In this document: piece by piece, positions 16,224-24,074 of the stretch
How the letters are laid out: each line of letters begins with the position of its first letter
How positions within the stretch are numbered: the stretch's first letter is position 1
Source: Bacteroidales bacterium
GTDB lineage: Bacteria; Bacteroidota; Bacteroidia; Bacteroidales; F082
Length of the DNA stretch: 32,615 bases
Direction of reading: 5' to 3'
Assembly: GCA_017439405.1 (NCBI GenBank)
Contig: JAFSJF010000155.1
Location: 1 to 32,615 of the forward strand
Made by a program: the position numbers and the translations under genes
Notes under the pieces: generated by a model
Databases searched by the model: none
Told to the model about the DNA's origin: nothing
The model's input: only the letters and a program-made list of their open reading frames with translations

Positions 16224-17240
16224 ATGAGCCGAGGTTTCATCAAAGAAGGCGACCAAGAGGAGATTCCAAGGGTGCCGATGAGGGCCTATCTGCCCGAAGG
16301 CGTGCCCAACTTCGTCACCAAAGAAGGGCTTGAGGCACTCAAAGCAGAGCTGAAAAACCTTGAAATTGAACACTCTAAGGTCGGCGACAACTACATCATG
16401 GGCAACTTCATCGACGCGAAGATGAAGTTGCTCATTGGTCGTATCAATAGCGCCGTTGAAGTTGACCTCTCAAAAGCCAAAAAGGATACGGTGAGCTTTG
16501 GGGCTTGGGTGCGCTACAACGGTCGCACGGTGCGGATTGTGGGCGTGGACGAAGCTGACATCGACAAAGGTCTCATCTCGTTCATCTCACCTTTGGCCAA
16601 GTCGCTGATGGGGAAGAAAGTGGGAGACATCATTGGATTGAAAGGCTCGGAAAAGACAAGGGTGGAGGAAGTGTCGTTCGAGCCGATGGCGCTCACGCAG
16701 ATTGTTCGTGAAAAAAACATTGAAACGGCGACAATCACCAAAATAGAGACGCAAAAACCCATCGAAAAGGAAATAGTTGGGATGGGTCTGACTCAGCAAG
16801 AAGTGCATGAGGAAGTCACGGACTTGCCAACCAAAGCAGACGAACCGCACCGGTTTGAGCCTGAGACGACTGCCATGGAGTTCCTGCCCATCGTCAACGA
16901 GCGTGGCAACATCGTGGGGCGGGCAACCTATTTCGAACTGCACAAAGGAAACAAATTGTTGCATCCCGTCGTGCATCTGCATGTCATTAATGAAATAGGT
17001 GCGACCACAAGGCTGTATTGGTGGCACGTGGCCTTCGGCGAAACGCCGGAGAAGACGCTCAAGCGGAAGATGGCGGAGATTTTGGGTTTGTCAGAAGCGA
17101 AACCGAAACTGAAACGGCAATACATCAGGGATGTCAAGACCGAGAAGGAGCTGGTTTTTGTTTTCACGGTGGTTTCCGAAGAGAATCTACCTTTGACTTC
17201 TGAGGGGAAGGATTATGGTGATGTTTTTGCGAAGGATTAA
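16224..17240 (+). CDS. GreA/GreB-type elongation factor fused to a degenerate Nudix domain
   Basis: A 338-residue fusion. Residues 1-152 match the Bacteroidetes Gre-like factor: MSRGFIKEGDQEEIPRVP start, a helical region (35-80) and a C-terminal domain with VGVDEADIDKGLISFISPLAKSLMGKKVGD. Such factors bind RNA polymerase through the secondary channel and help rescue stalled complexes. Residues about 155-215 are a linker. Residues 218-335 resemble a Nudix hydrolase (FLPIVNERGNIVGRAT, KLLHPVVHLHVIN), but the span from the strand after VIN to the Nudix box is much shortened, and the box reads HVAFGETPEKTLKRKMAEILGL, so the usual RE-x-x-EE is RKMAEI. Metal-binding residues are lost, and hydrolase activity is unlikely. 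Start Met at 16224 matches the family N-terminus. Confidence 0.85.
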   Translation: MSRGFIKEGDQEEIPRVPMRAYLPEGVPNFVTKEGLEALKAELKNLEIEHSKVGDNYIMGNFIDAKMKLLIGRINSAVEVDLSKAKKDTVSFGAWVRYNGRTVRIVGVDEADIDKGLISFISPLAKSLMGKKVGDIIGLKGSEKTRVEEVSFEPMALTQIVREKNIETATITKIETQKPIEKEIVGMGLTQQEVHEEVTDLPTKADEPHRFEPETTAMEFLPIVNERGNIVGRATYFELHKGNKLLHPVVHLHVINEIGATTRLYWWHVAFGETPEKTLKRKMAEILGLSEAKPKLKRQYIRDVKTEKELVFVFTVVSEENLPLTSEGKDYGDVFAKD

Positions 17241-17299
17241 TCGACACCAAGAGCCTCTCTTTGTGGTGGGAAAACTACCCAGCAGACCGAACCAAGAAA

Positions 17300-17330
17300 A
17301 AAACAGCTTGGGAAACTCCTAAGCTGTTTT
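17300..17330. terminator. Bidirectional terminator between the Gre-Nudix gene and tRNA-Pro
   Basis: A perfect 10-bp stem AAAACAGCTT/AAGCTGTTTT with an 11-nt loop. T-runs follow on both strands (five T on plus, seven on minus). It ends the gene from the left and the tRNA from the right. Confidence 0.8.
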
Positions 17331-17337
17331 TCATTGG

Positions 17338-17411
17338 TCGGGATGACAAGATTCGAACTTGCGGCCTCTTCGTCCCGAACGAAGCGCGCTACCGGGCTGC
17401 GCTACATCCCG
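17338..17411 (-). tRNA. tRNA-Pro (anticodon CGG)
   Basis: The minus strand folds into a 74-nt cloverleaf: acceptor CGGGATG/CATCCCG with discriminator A, D-arm GCGC/GCGC, anticodon stem CTTCG/CGAAG with loop TTCGGGA (anticodon CGG, reads CCG), and T-arm GCAAG/CTTGT with loop TTCGAAT. CCA is not encoded. A -7 element and a terminator flank it. Confidence 0.93.
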
Positions 17412-17426
17412 AACCGTTTTGCGCTG

Positions 17427-17434
17427 CAAAATTA
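17427..17434 (-). promoter_or_regulatory. -7 element for tRNA-Pro
   Basis: TAATTTTG on the minus strand matches TAnnTTTG and lies 16 bases from the tRNA 5' end. Confidence 0.55.
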
Positions 17435-17531
17435 CACATTTTTTTACTTCTGTAACGCAAAATGGTCTTTTTTTTGTTCATTAATAGCAAAACATCTGCA
17501 AATTAAACATTTAGGAAACGTCAAAAACGGG

Positions 17532-18167
17532 TTACAACGACTCGAATATTTTGTTTAGAGACTTCTCCATTGCGAGCAGCCGTTTCTCAATCTTTTTCCA
17601 GTCCAACGGCTTCCCGTCAGCCATCTTTACGGGAGCAGCCTTGTTGATGTCATCGAAAAACACAATGCCTTTGAGGGGCATCAACGGATTCGCATGGTAT
17701 TTTTCTTCGTATAACGAAAGCATTTGCCGCATAGAAAACATTGACGAAAGGTAGGCGACATCAACGAAATCCTTGATCCGTGTGCCGTTGCTGGCAATGG
17801 CGTTCAGCTTCATGGCACAAATGTCTTCCAGACTCGCTAACCGAATTCCGTCCTCTTTTTCAAAGGGGTTCAACCAAGGATAGCAATGGGCGATGCAGTC
17901 AATCTGAACGCCTTTGATTTCTCCCTTTACGATGCTTCGTTCCATGAAATCGGTTTGAAAATGATAACTTCTTTCCAAATAAGACCTCAAATCTTCCTCA
18001 TTGAAATCGGTTTCGCAAAACAAATCCAAGTCAACGCTTAGACGATGCCCTAATTGCAGCGCAAGCGATGTGCCGCCCACAAGGACAAAGTCTTGCAGAT
18101 GGTCGTCCGACATCAATTTGCTCAGAAGCTCCCGTGTAGCGGGTGCGATGGTCTCATAGTGTAGCAT
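17532..18167 (-). CDS. AbiEii/AbiGii-type nucleotidyltransferase toxin
   Basis: A 211-residue protein of the DUF1814 (AbiEii/AbiGii) nucleotidyltransferase family, the toxin half of type IV-like toxin-antitoxin and phage abortive infection pairs. The nucleotidyltransferase motif is visible at 31-50: GGTSLALQLGHRLSVDLDLF, with GGTS and the Asp-x-Asp (46-48), followed later by KLNAIASNGTRIKDFVDVAYL, the conserved second half. These enzymes add nucleotides to RNA or protein targets, for example tRNA 3' ends. The start Met at 18167 is supported by an AGAGGAAC ribosome-binding sequence directly upstream. The preceding gene overlaps its first 46 bases, which suggests translational coupling. The immediate C-terminal extension after the domain is unremarkable. 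Confidence 0.9.
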   Translation of the reverse strand: MLHYETIAPATRELLSKLMSDDHLQDFVLVGGTSLALQLGHRLSVDLDLFCETDFNEEDLRSYLERSYHFQTDFMERSIVKGEIKGVQIDCIAHCYPWLNPFEKEDGIRLASLEDICAMKLNAIASNGTRIKDFVDVAYLSSMFSMRQMLSLYEEKYHANPLMPLKGIVFFDDINKAAPVKMADGKPLDWKKIEKRLLAMEKSLNKIFESL

Positions 18168-18439
18168 CTCAGTTCCTCTTTTTTTAGGTTGAATACGAAG
18201 CAGGCAAAATTCATGTCTTTTCGGTTCATGTAGGGTATGGCTCGCAGGGCATCCCTTACGCCTTCCCATCCGTATAGGTTGAGCATGGCGTAGTAGTCGT
18301 CCATACGGCCGCGCTCCAGCACACGCTGGACCACCACGTTGCGCATCGACTGCCAGTTGAATCGGTCGAGGTCGAATTCCCACAGCAGCGACGGCCTTAC
18401 CTTAGCGTCGGAATGAAAGATGTAATCCTCGAAAAGCAT
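18122..18439 (-). CDS. Putative antitoxin (DUF6922-like) of the AbiEii-type pair
   Basis: A 105-residue protein beginning MLFEDYIFHSDAKVRPSLLWEFDLDRF. The pattern LLWEFDLDRFNWQSMRNVVVQRVLERGRMDDYYAMLNLYG, then a helix with AIPYMNRKDMNF, and ELRCYTMRP near the end, matches my memory of the DUF6922 family, which commonly stands directly upstream of AbiEii-type toxins in Bacteroidetes. The role as antitoxin is inferred from position. The gene overlaps the toxin by 46 bases in a different frame. A longer frame upstream has no family sequence, so the Met at 18439 is chosen, 16 bases from the -7 element. It is the first gene of a two-gene operon. Confidence 0.78.
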   Translation of the reverse strand: MLFEDYIFHSDAKVRPSLLWEFDLDRFNWQSMRNVVVQRVLERGRMDDYYAMLNLYGWEGVRDALRAIPYMNRKDMNFACFVFNLKKEELRCYTMRPSHPLHGSF

Positions 18440-18454
18440 GTTTCTAATTTTGTG

Positions 18455-18462
18455 CAAAAATA
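18455..18462 (-). promoter_or_regulatory. -7 element for the toxin-antitoxin operon
   Basis: TATTTTTG on the minus strand fits TAnnTTTG and is 16 bases upstream of the antitoxin ATG. Confidence 0.5.
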
Positions 18463-18531
18463 AGAAATTTGTCTCAAAGCCCATCATTTATCGGGTGATT
18501 TCTTGCCTGATTTCATATGGCTTTCATCGCC

Positions 18532-18939
18532 TCATTGTTTCATCCATTTTCCGTTTTCTGCTTCTTTGTTGTTTGAGTGTACCTTCCAAACATAAACGCC
18601 TTCGGCCCAATCCGCCGCATCAATCGCCGTCACGTTCTCCGTGAGGGCTTGGCTGTGGACGAGCCTGCCGGTGGTGTCGTACACCTCCCCCCACGCATCC
18701 TTCAATCCCGTGTGGATGTTGAGCGTACGGCTTCCCGGATTGGGATAGGCTGTCGCCACGGCGAAGCCGTGGGCATGGGCCTGCTCCACGTCCAGGAAGT
18801 CCGGAAGGGTGACTTTGTAGACACAGTTGGGAGCCGTGTTGAGAATCAAGCAAGACACAAGGCATCCCCCGTTGGGGAGTGCCAGGTCGCTAACGGGGGT
18901 GTGCAGCCGGTCGGCTTGAGAGCACGGGGGTATTGGCAC
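18532..18939 (-). pseudogene. Truncated 3' end of a T9SS-secreted protein gene
   Basis: The frame encodes a T9SS type A C-terminal sorting domain (ATAYPNPGSRTLNIHTG, then EVYDTTGRLVHS, AADWAEGVYVWKV) preceded by a segment (LPNGGCLVSCLILNT, YKVTLPDFLD) that resembles the last repeat of secreted neighbours such as the 550-residue protein (DEGCLVSGYSYY...). No signal peptide or body is present; the frame simply begins near the end of the neighbouring gene. Its sorting domain differs from the three nearby copies, so it is not a recent duplicate of them. It probably remains from a deletion. Confidence 0.65.
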
Positions 18940-18981
18940 CCGGTTTGTGCCCGATTCGCCTCTCCCGAAAAACGCCCCGCC

Positions 18982-20634
18982 TCACTCCTTCACCACCTTG
19001 TCGGTGAACGCCTGGCCGCCCTCGAGGGTGACGCGCATCGTGTATGCGCCGGAGGCCAGGCCTTGCAGGTCGAGGCGCTCCAGGCCGTTGCGCTGCGAGC
19101 GCACGAGGCGGCCCTGAAGGTCGTATAGCTCGATTTGGGTGGGCGTCACGTCGGGCGAGTATTGCAGGTGTAGCTCGTCCTGGGCGGGGTTGGGCCAGTA
19201 GGCGTAGGGGCGGACAAAAGCCTCCATATCGGGAACGGACAGTGTGCCATCGGAGAAGAACTTGAGCATGAAAATCTCAGGATTGGAGCCATAGCGGACG
19301 GAACCGTAAATGTCCGAGTAATAGCTATAACCCGAAACAAGGCAACCTTCATCAGATGTGGTGGTGATGAAATTGGGATAATACACCTTCATGCCGTGTT
19401 CGGGATGGTACCTGTCCCAATACCGCTGCCAGATGACATTGCCGTCGATGTCCATCTTGGTCACCACAAAGCAATTCATCCAATCGTAGCCCGTGCCGTG
19501 CGGCGCGCCAACGGTATGATAGAAATAGAAGGAATCCTCGCCAACCAAATCCATGCAAGTGGCTCCTTGTATCGCCTTGATACTGTCGTTTTCAACACCC
19601 GTGTCGCCTTGCCCCGTGGCAGAATAGGAAATCAAATCGCCTTCAGGGTCGAATCTCACCATGGCGACGACTTCGTCACTCTGGAAATTGTATTGGTGAT
19701 CTATTCGTGTCATTAGCCCTGGAAAGCCAAGAACCATGGAACCATCCGGCAATGGGTCAATTGTATAAATGAATGGTCTGATGCAACTTAGGACGACTTG
19801 GTGGTAATTGCTTTGGGTATGGTCTTCGATTGTGGTGGGAACAAGCGTGGAGCTGACCAATTCCAAGTCTCTGTTGATACGGACAAGATAGGTCTGTGTC
19901 GAATATCCAGATGAGGACCCCACAAGTTTGCCATAATCTCCGCTGCCGTCCCGAAACTCGAAGAAACTTCCGCAATTGACGACAAAGGAGTCGTATTGGC
20001 CTGGGGGGTGGTTAATGGCGGCAAGCTCCCCTTCGGTGGTCAGGCGACAGAAGACCACCGACGACAGCCCCGTCACACCCAAACAGCATACAATGTCATT
20101 GCCGCTGTCCATGATGGAAGCCAGAAGAATGTTGCCTTGGTAGGGTTCGGGAAGCTCTATCTCCTTTTGCCACAATAGGTTCATGTCGTGGTCGAACTTC
20201 GCCATGAAAGGCCTGTCGTAATGAAGGACATTGTCATGCGTGAACCCAACGGCAAGACAGCATCGAACATCCTGGGGGTCCTCAAACAGCCTGTTGACCA
20301 TGAAATATCGGTCTTCATAGCCCAAAGCCAGTTCGCCGAGTATTTCCCCACCAAGGGAAACCTTGTAAACCATAGGCATGAAGGCCACGCTGTCTGATTC
20401 ATAACTTGAGGCATTCTTGCTGTCGCTTGCAGCAACGAAATAACATCCTTCCGAATCCCCGTCAGGGGCAATCTCCAGGTGGACAACCTCCACTTGCTCT
20501 TCCAAAAACACGACATGGGTGAACTCGTAAGGATACGGGTGCTCAAACAGGAAGTCGGGCTGCTGGGCCGACACGATGGAAGTGGCACCAAGGGCAAGGG
20601 CAAAGCAGACAATGATAGGATAGAAGTTTTTCAT
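18982..20634 (-). CDS. Secreted protein with T9SS sorting domain, copy 1
   Basis: A 550-residue protein with a signal peptide (MKNFYPIIVCFALALGATSIVSAQ) and a large body of repeated beta-strand units with phrases such as GDIVCCLGV, DGSMVLGF and DEGCLVSGYS, which suggest a beta-propeller-like or sensor-like extracellular fold; no enzyme motif was found. The last 75 residues are a T9SS type A sorting domain (YAYWPNPAQDELHLQYSPDV, then ELYDLQGRLVRSQRNGL, and ending TDKVVKE). T9SS exports such cargo across the outer membrane and removes or uses the domain for attachment. The start Met at 20634 begins the signal peptide. It shares its sorting domain almost exactly with the next two genes upstream, although the bodies differ. 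The substrate is not known. Confidence 0.8.
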   Translation of the reverse strand: MKNFYPIIVCFALALGATSIVSAQQPDFLFEHPYPYEFTHVVFLEEQVEVVHLEIAPDGDSEGCYFVAASDSKNASSYESDSVAFMPMVYKVSLGGEILGELALGYEDRYFMVNRLFEDPQDVRCCLAVGFTHDNVLHYDRPFMAKFDHDMNLLWQKEIELPEPYQGNILLASIMDSGNDIVCCLGVTGLSSVVFCRLTTEGELAAINHPPGQYDSFVVNCGSFFEFRDGSGDYGKLVGSSSGYSTQTYLVRINRDLELVSSTLVPTTIEDHTQSNYHQVVLSCIRPFIYTIDPLPDGSMVLGFPGLMTRIDHQYNFQSDEVVAMVRFDPEGDLISYSATGQGDTGVENDSIKAIQGATCMDLVGEDSFYFYHTVGAPHGTGYDWMNCFVVTKMDIDGNVIWQRYWDRYHPEHGMKVYYPNFITTTSDEGCLVSGYSYYSDIYGSVRYGSNPEIFMLKFFSDGTLSVPDMEAFVRPYAYWPNPAQDELHLQYSPDVTPTQIELYDLQGRLVRSQRNGLERLDLQGLASGAYTMRVTLEGGQAFTDKVVKE

Positions 20635-20669
20635 GGGTGTCAATGTTTGGTATAATTGTTCTTTAAGCG

Positions 20670-20677
20670 CAAAGATA
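20670..20677 (-). promoter_or_regulatory. -7 element for T9SS cargo copy 1
   Basis: TATCTTTG on the minus strand fits TAnnTTTG and is 36 bases upstream of the ATG at 20634. Confidence 0.5.
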
Positions 20678-20730
20678 AGGAGTTTTCCGAACACAAGAGG
20701 ATGTGTCAAAACAAAAACCACTTCTCGGGG

Positions 20731-20868
20731 GATTAAGTTGATTGTTGTTTAGTTACGGTCAAATCCGCCTTAGGCCTCGCTTGTAGGGCTGTCGCATTGC
20801 GGCAGCCGCGTCCCGTTTCCGGCGGCTGCCACGGTGTGACAGCCCTACAGCCCTACAAGCCCCCACGT
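20731..20868. repeat. 3' hairpin block, copy A
   Basis: Directly 3' of T9SS cargo copy 2. The 138-base block shares almost all bases with 22357-22486. It holds a long imperfect hairpin: TGTAGGGCTGTC (20782-20793) pairs with GACAGCCCTACA (20838-20849), and inside it GGCAGCCGC (20801-20809) pairs with GCGGCTGCC (20822-20830). Copy A has an extra AGCCCTAC duplication after the hairpin. It may act as a terminator or RNA stabiliser. Confidence 0.75.
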
Positions 20869-22335
20869 TCAGTTTTTCACCACCTTGTCCGAAAACACCT
20901 TGCCGCCCTCCAACGTGATGCGCATCGTGTAGGTGCCCGAAGACAAGCCTTGCAGATTAAGGCTCTCCAAGCCGTTGCGCTGGCTGCGCACGAGGCGGCC
21001 TTGCAGGTCGTAAAGCTCGATTTGCGTAGGCTTCACGTCAGGCGAGTATTGCAGGTGCAGCTCGTCCTGGGCAGGGTTGGGCCAGTAGGCGTAGGGGCGG
21101 ACAATGATGCCCTGCTCCTCAAGCGCGTCATAGTCGTTGTTCACGAAAAGGGCAAATACTATAGGCCTAGACGAATTGAAGCCTACCATACCCAAACCGC
21201 CATCTCCCAATATTTCCATGTGACACATGTGGTCCCATTCAACAAGGTTGAGGTAATAGTTCTGCCAGAGGATGTTCAGTTCGGAATCCAACAAGGCCAC
21301 GGAGAACCTGTTTAATCCAGATAAATCGCCATAGGCTATGTAGATGTGGCCCTCCTCTGTTTGTCTCACGTCCACGACATAAGGGCTCGCACTTCTCTTT
21401 CCTACTGATATCACATGAAACGGGAAATAAACCGTCTTCAGATTCGTATGTGTGGCCTTGTCACGCTTCGTCACCTGTACGCCTTTTTGGTGTAGAGTAC
21501 CATTAACATAGTATTTTTCAAATGGAGTGGCAAGAAGGTAGGTGCTTTCGTCCAATGCCTCAACCGTGTTTGATCCATGGTGCTTAAACCACACGTTGGG
21601 GTATTGGGGCGTATGCTCTAATGCTATCGTTTCCCTGAGGTTGAGCAACGAGTCCAGCACATAAAAAAAGCAATGCCGCGTTGAGCCTTTGTAGCCCGTG
21701 AACACATACTCTCTTGGGTTGTCTTTCCATACCTTGATCTCGCTGCTTTCCCAATAGGGGCAGACGGAGTCGGGATAGACCACCCTGTCCTTCAAGGTGC
21801 CATCCAACCCGAAGCGCTGGAAAACGTGTGAGCCGTTACCATCGCCGCTCTCCATGATGAAGCTTTCCTCCTCAAGCAAGAAATGATCCGTTCCGCCATA
21901 GACGGTGTCTGTCAGTGGGACACAGATTCCATCCTCAAAAACCAAGTCGTCATTGAAATTCCTGATTTTCATGAAGTTGCTCCCCGTTAGGGAATCATAC
22001 ACCTGGTTGATGAACAGGTAGCCTTTCTGCGAAGGATGCGGCTCTAAAAGATAGCAGTTCGTGTAATTGTCGGGCACGAAAACGGAGTCCATAATGGAAG
22101 CGTCCTCGCGGTTCAGTTTGAGGAAACAGTATCCGTGGTCTGTCGTGTAATGGCCTGCATCATCCAAGTTGAACAGCCGTGTACAAGTCAAAATGTTACC
22201 ATCTTGCAACTCCACGAAGTTCTCCATATACTGGATATACCAGCCGAAACTGTAGTCCACAAGCGAGGCGTAGCTTTGGGCCTTCGTCAAATGGCAGGCC
22301 ATTAGGATGACGAGAAAGAGTGTAATTCTTTTCAT
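20869..22335 (-). CDS. Secreted protein with T9SS sorting domain, copy 2
   Basis: A 488-residue protein. The signal peptide is MKRITLFLVILMACHLTKA, then QSYASLVDYS. The body consists of beta-strand-rich repeats without a recognised enzyme motif, with phrases such as LQDGNILTCTRLF and ILGDGGLGMVGFNSS that recur in the neighbours. The last 76 residues are the T9SS type A sorting domain (YWPNPAQDELHLQ, ELYDLQGRLVRSQRNGLESLNL, SDKVVKN). Its body resembles that of the 504-residue gene next door in layout, so the two are probably paralogues. The function is unknown; it is presumably an extracellular or surface protein. No exact -7 element was seen upstream, only TATCTTAG. Confidence 0.8.
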   Translation of the reverse strand: MKRITLFLVILMACHLTKAQSYASLVDYSFGWYIQYMENFVELQDGNILTCTRLFNLDDAGHYTTDHGYCFLKLNREDASIMDSVFVPDNYTNCYLLEPHPSQKGYLFINQVYDSLTGSNFMKIRNFNDDLVFEDGICVPLTDTVYGGTDHFLLEEESFIMESGDGNGSHVFQRFGLDGTLKDRVVYPDSVCPYWESSEIKVWKDNPREYVFTGYKGSTRHCFFYVLDSLLNLRETIALEHTPQYPNVWFKHHGSNTVEALDESTYLLATPFEKYYVNGTLHQKGVQVTKRDKATHTNLKTVYFPFHVISVGKRSASPYVVDVRQTEEGHIYIAYGDLSGLNRFSVALLDSELNILWQNYYLNLVEWDHMCHMEILGDGGLGMVGFNSSRPIVFALFVNNDYDALEEQGIIVRPYAYWPNPAQDELHLQYSPDVKPTQIELYDLQGRLVRSQRNGLESLNLQGLSSGTYTMRITLEGGKVFSDKVVKN

Positions 22336-22356
22336 GTTGCTAAGATATTGATTGAT

Positions 22357-22486
22357 GATTAAGTTGATTGTTGTTTAGTTACGGTCAGATCCACCTTAGG
22401 CCTCGCTTGTAGGGCTGTCGCATTGCGGCAGCCGCGTTGCGTTTCCAGCGGCTGCCACGGTGTGACAGCCCTACAAGACCCCACGT
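22357..22486. repeat. 3' hairpin block, copy B
   Basis: This 130-base block lies 3' of T9SS cargo copy 3 and closely matches 20731-20868. The hairpin arms are TGTAGGGCTGTC (22408-22419) and GACAGCCCTACA (22464-22475), with the same inner GC-rich stem. The block runs from GATTAAGTTG to the stop of copy 3. Confidence 0.75.
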
Positions 22487-24001
22487 TCAGTTTTTCACCA
22501 CCTTGTCCGTGAACACCTTCCCGCCCGCCAGCGTGACGCGCATCGTGTAGGTGCCCGAAGACAAGCCTTGCAGATTAAGGCTCTCCAAGCCGTTGCGCTG
22601 GCTGCGCACCATGCGCCCTTGCAGGTCGTGAAGCTCTATCTGCGTGGGCGTCACGTCCGGCGAGTATTGCAGGTGCAGCTCGTCCTGGGCGGGGTTGGGC
22701 CAGTAGGCGTAGGGGTGCATTTGTTCCATCGCCGTTTCGTTTACACCCCAGCCGTCATCGCTGACGACGAGCATGAAGATTTCGGGGCGATACCAATACC
22801 CTCCGGCCACAGCCACGCCGCCGTCGTTGAGGACGGCAAAAACCGATGCGTTGCGATAATATCCTTCTGGCTCCAAGCAGAAGCGTTGCCACTGCACATT
22901 GAAGTCTGCATCCAGCTTGACCACCGCGACTTGTCCTTTGTCTGTAAACATTAAGTTTTGCGTACTATAGGCAAAATACAAAGAGCCCTCCGCATCCTTG
23001 CCTAACCCTGTGGGGTAAGCACCATAACCCAAAGTGCCACTCGGTATCATGGGCATGGACTGGAACAATGCCACATCTTTTTCTTCAAGAGTGTGCTTGT
23101 CGTACCTGACTAAACAAACCCCATTATTCTGTGTACCTTTTTCATAACGGCTGCACAGGATGAAATCATCACCGTCAACAAGCAAACGCTCGCCCATGCC
23201 AAATTCATAGTAAAAGTTTGGTAGGGCAGAGTTTTGGGTAATGTTGAAGGAGTTTTTGAATTGGAAAAGCGAGTCGAAAACATAACCGACGAATTGGTCG
23301 TGACTATTAGCAGGGTGATTGATGCCGTACAGGCAGTATTCCAACGGCGACTCGTTGAAAACGCACATGCCACGGAAACTTCTCAATGGAAACGATGAGA
23401 ATGGCATGACGTTCTCATGCTTCAGCGTTCCATCGAGGCCGAAGCAGGCGAAGTGCAAGTCATAGTCTCCCCCGCCAATTGGGGTGAGATAGGAAAATAC
23501 AAGATCGTTACTGCTATTGATGAGATATCCCCTCTTGAAACTAAAAGCAAGGGTGTCCGACAAAAGTGTGCGCACCTCATTCAGTGTGTCGAAGCGCAAG
23601 TCGCTGTCGAAAGGGAATACCCTGATGAAACTGCTGTGGTTTATAGAGTCGCGGAAAATGCCTATGCGAAGATTGTCGTTTCCGTTGGGGGTTTTGGTGA
23701 AAAAGTAGTAGGGTGGGTCGTCGTCATAGACGAACAACGTGTCCAAAATGACAGCTCCGTGCCTTGAAACTTTGTAGTACTCATGACCAACGACATCCCC
23801 TTCGCCGCCACCGCCGAAGTTAATGCCTTCCTTGTGGACGAACAGGATGCTGCCGTCACTCATCTGAAAAGCGTTTTCCATCTGCCCGCCACCATTGGGC
23901 CCGTAATAGCCAAGGACGTGGTGCGCGATGGAGTCTAAAGTCTGGGCTGAAGCATGGCAAGCCATGAAAACAATGGCCCATGAAACGAGAATTCTTTTCA
24001 T
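22487..24001 (-). CDS. Secreted protein with T9SS sorting domain, copy 3
   Basis: A 504-residue protein starting with the signal peptide MKRILVSWAIVFMACHASAQ at 24001. The body (QMSDGSILFVHKEG, VLNDGGVAVAGGYWYRPEIF) resembles copy 2 in its order of strand repeats, so these are likely paralogues. It ends in the T9SS type A sorting domain (HPYAYWPNPAQDELHLQ, ELHDLQGRMVRSQRNGLESLNL, TDKVVKN), nearly identical to copy 2. An extra in-frame Met upstream (24055) lies in an intergenic hairpin and is rejected. The function is unknown. Confidence 0.8.
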   Translation of the reverse strand: MKRILVSWAIVFMACHASAQTLDSIAHHVLGYYGPNGGGQMENAFQMSDGSILFVHKEGINFGGGGEGDVVGHEYYKVSRHGAVILDTLFVYDDDPPYYFFTKTPNGNDNLRIGIFRDSINHSSFIRVFPFDSDLRFDTLNEVRTLLSDTLAFSFKRGYLINSSNDLVFSYLTPIGGGDYDLHFACFGLDGTLKHENVMPFSSFPLRSFRGMCVFNESPLEYCLYGINHPANSHDQFVGYVFDSLFQFKNSFNITQNSALPNFYYEFGMGERLLVDGDDFILCSRYEKGTQNNGVCLVRYDKHTLEEKDVALFQSMPMIPSGTLGYGAYPTGLGKDAEGSLYFAYSTQNLMFTDKGQVAVVKLDADFNVQWQRFCLEPEGYYRNASVFAVLNDGGVAVAGGYWYRPEIFMLVVSDDGWGVNETAMEQMHPYAYWPNPAQDELHLQYSPDVTPTQIELHDLQGRMVRSQRNGLESLNLQGLSSGTYTMRVTLAGGKVFTDKVVKN

Positions 24002-24024
24002 GCTACACTTAGTCTTGATAGGAA

Positions 24025-24064
24025 AGGCATTCCATGTGGCTATGAAACGCCGCATGGAATGCCT
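24025..24064 (-). terminator. Stem-loop between the lipoprotein gene and T9SS cargo copy 3
   Basis: A perfect 12-bp stem AGGCATTCCATG/CATGGAATGCCT, extended by GGC/GCC, lies 10 bases beyond the stop of the lipoprotein gene on the minus strand. Only three T follow it, so termination is possible but not strong. Confidence 0.5.
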
Positions 24065-24074
24065 GTACCTTCTG

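Noticed and set aside
18982-24001. T9SS cargo cluster as an adhesin or toxin system
   Set aside because: The bodies show only beta-strand repeats without enzyme or toxin motifs; calling them a new system would go beyond the sequence.
24002-24055. Upstream start for T9SS cargo copy 3
   Set aside because: The extra residues come from the intergenic hairpin; the signal peptide begins at the Met at 24001.
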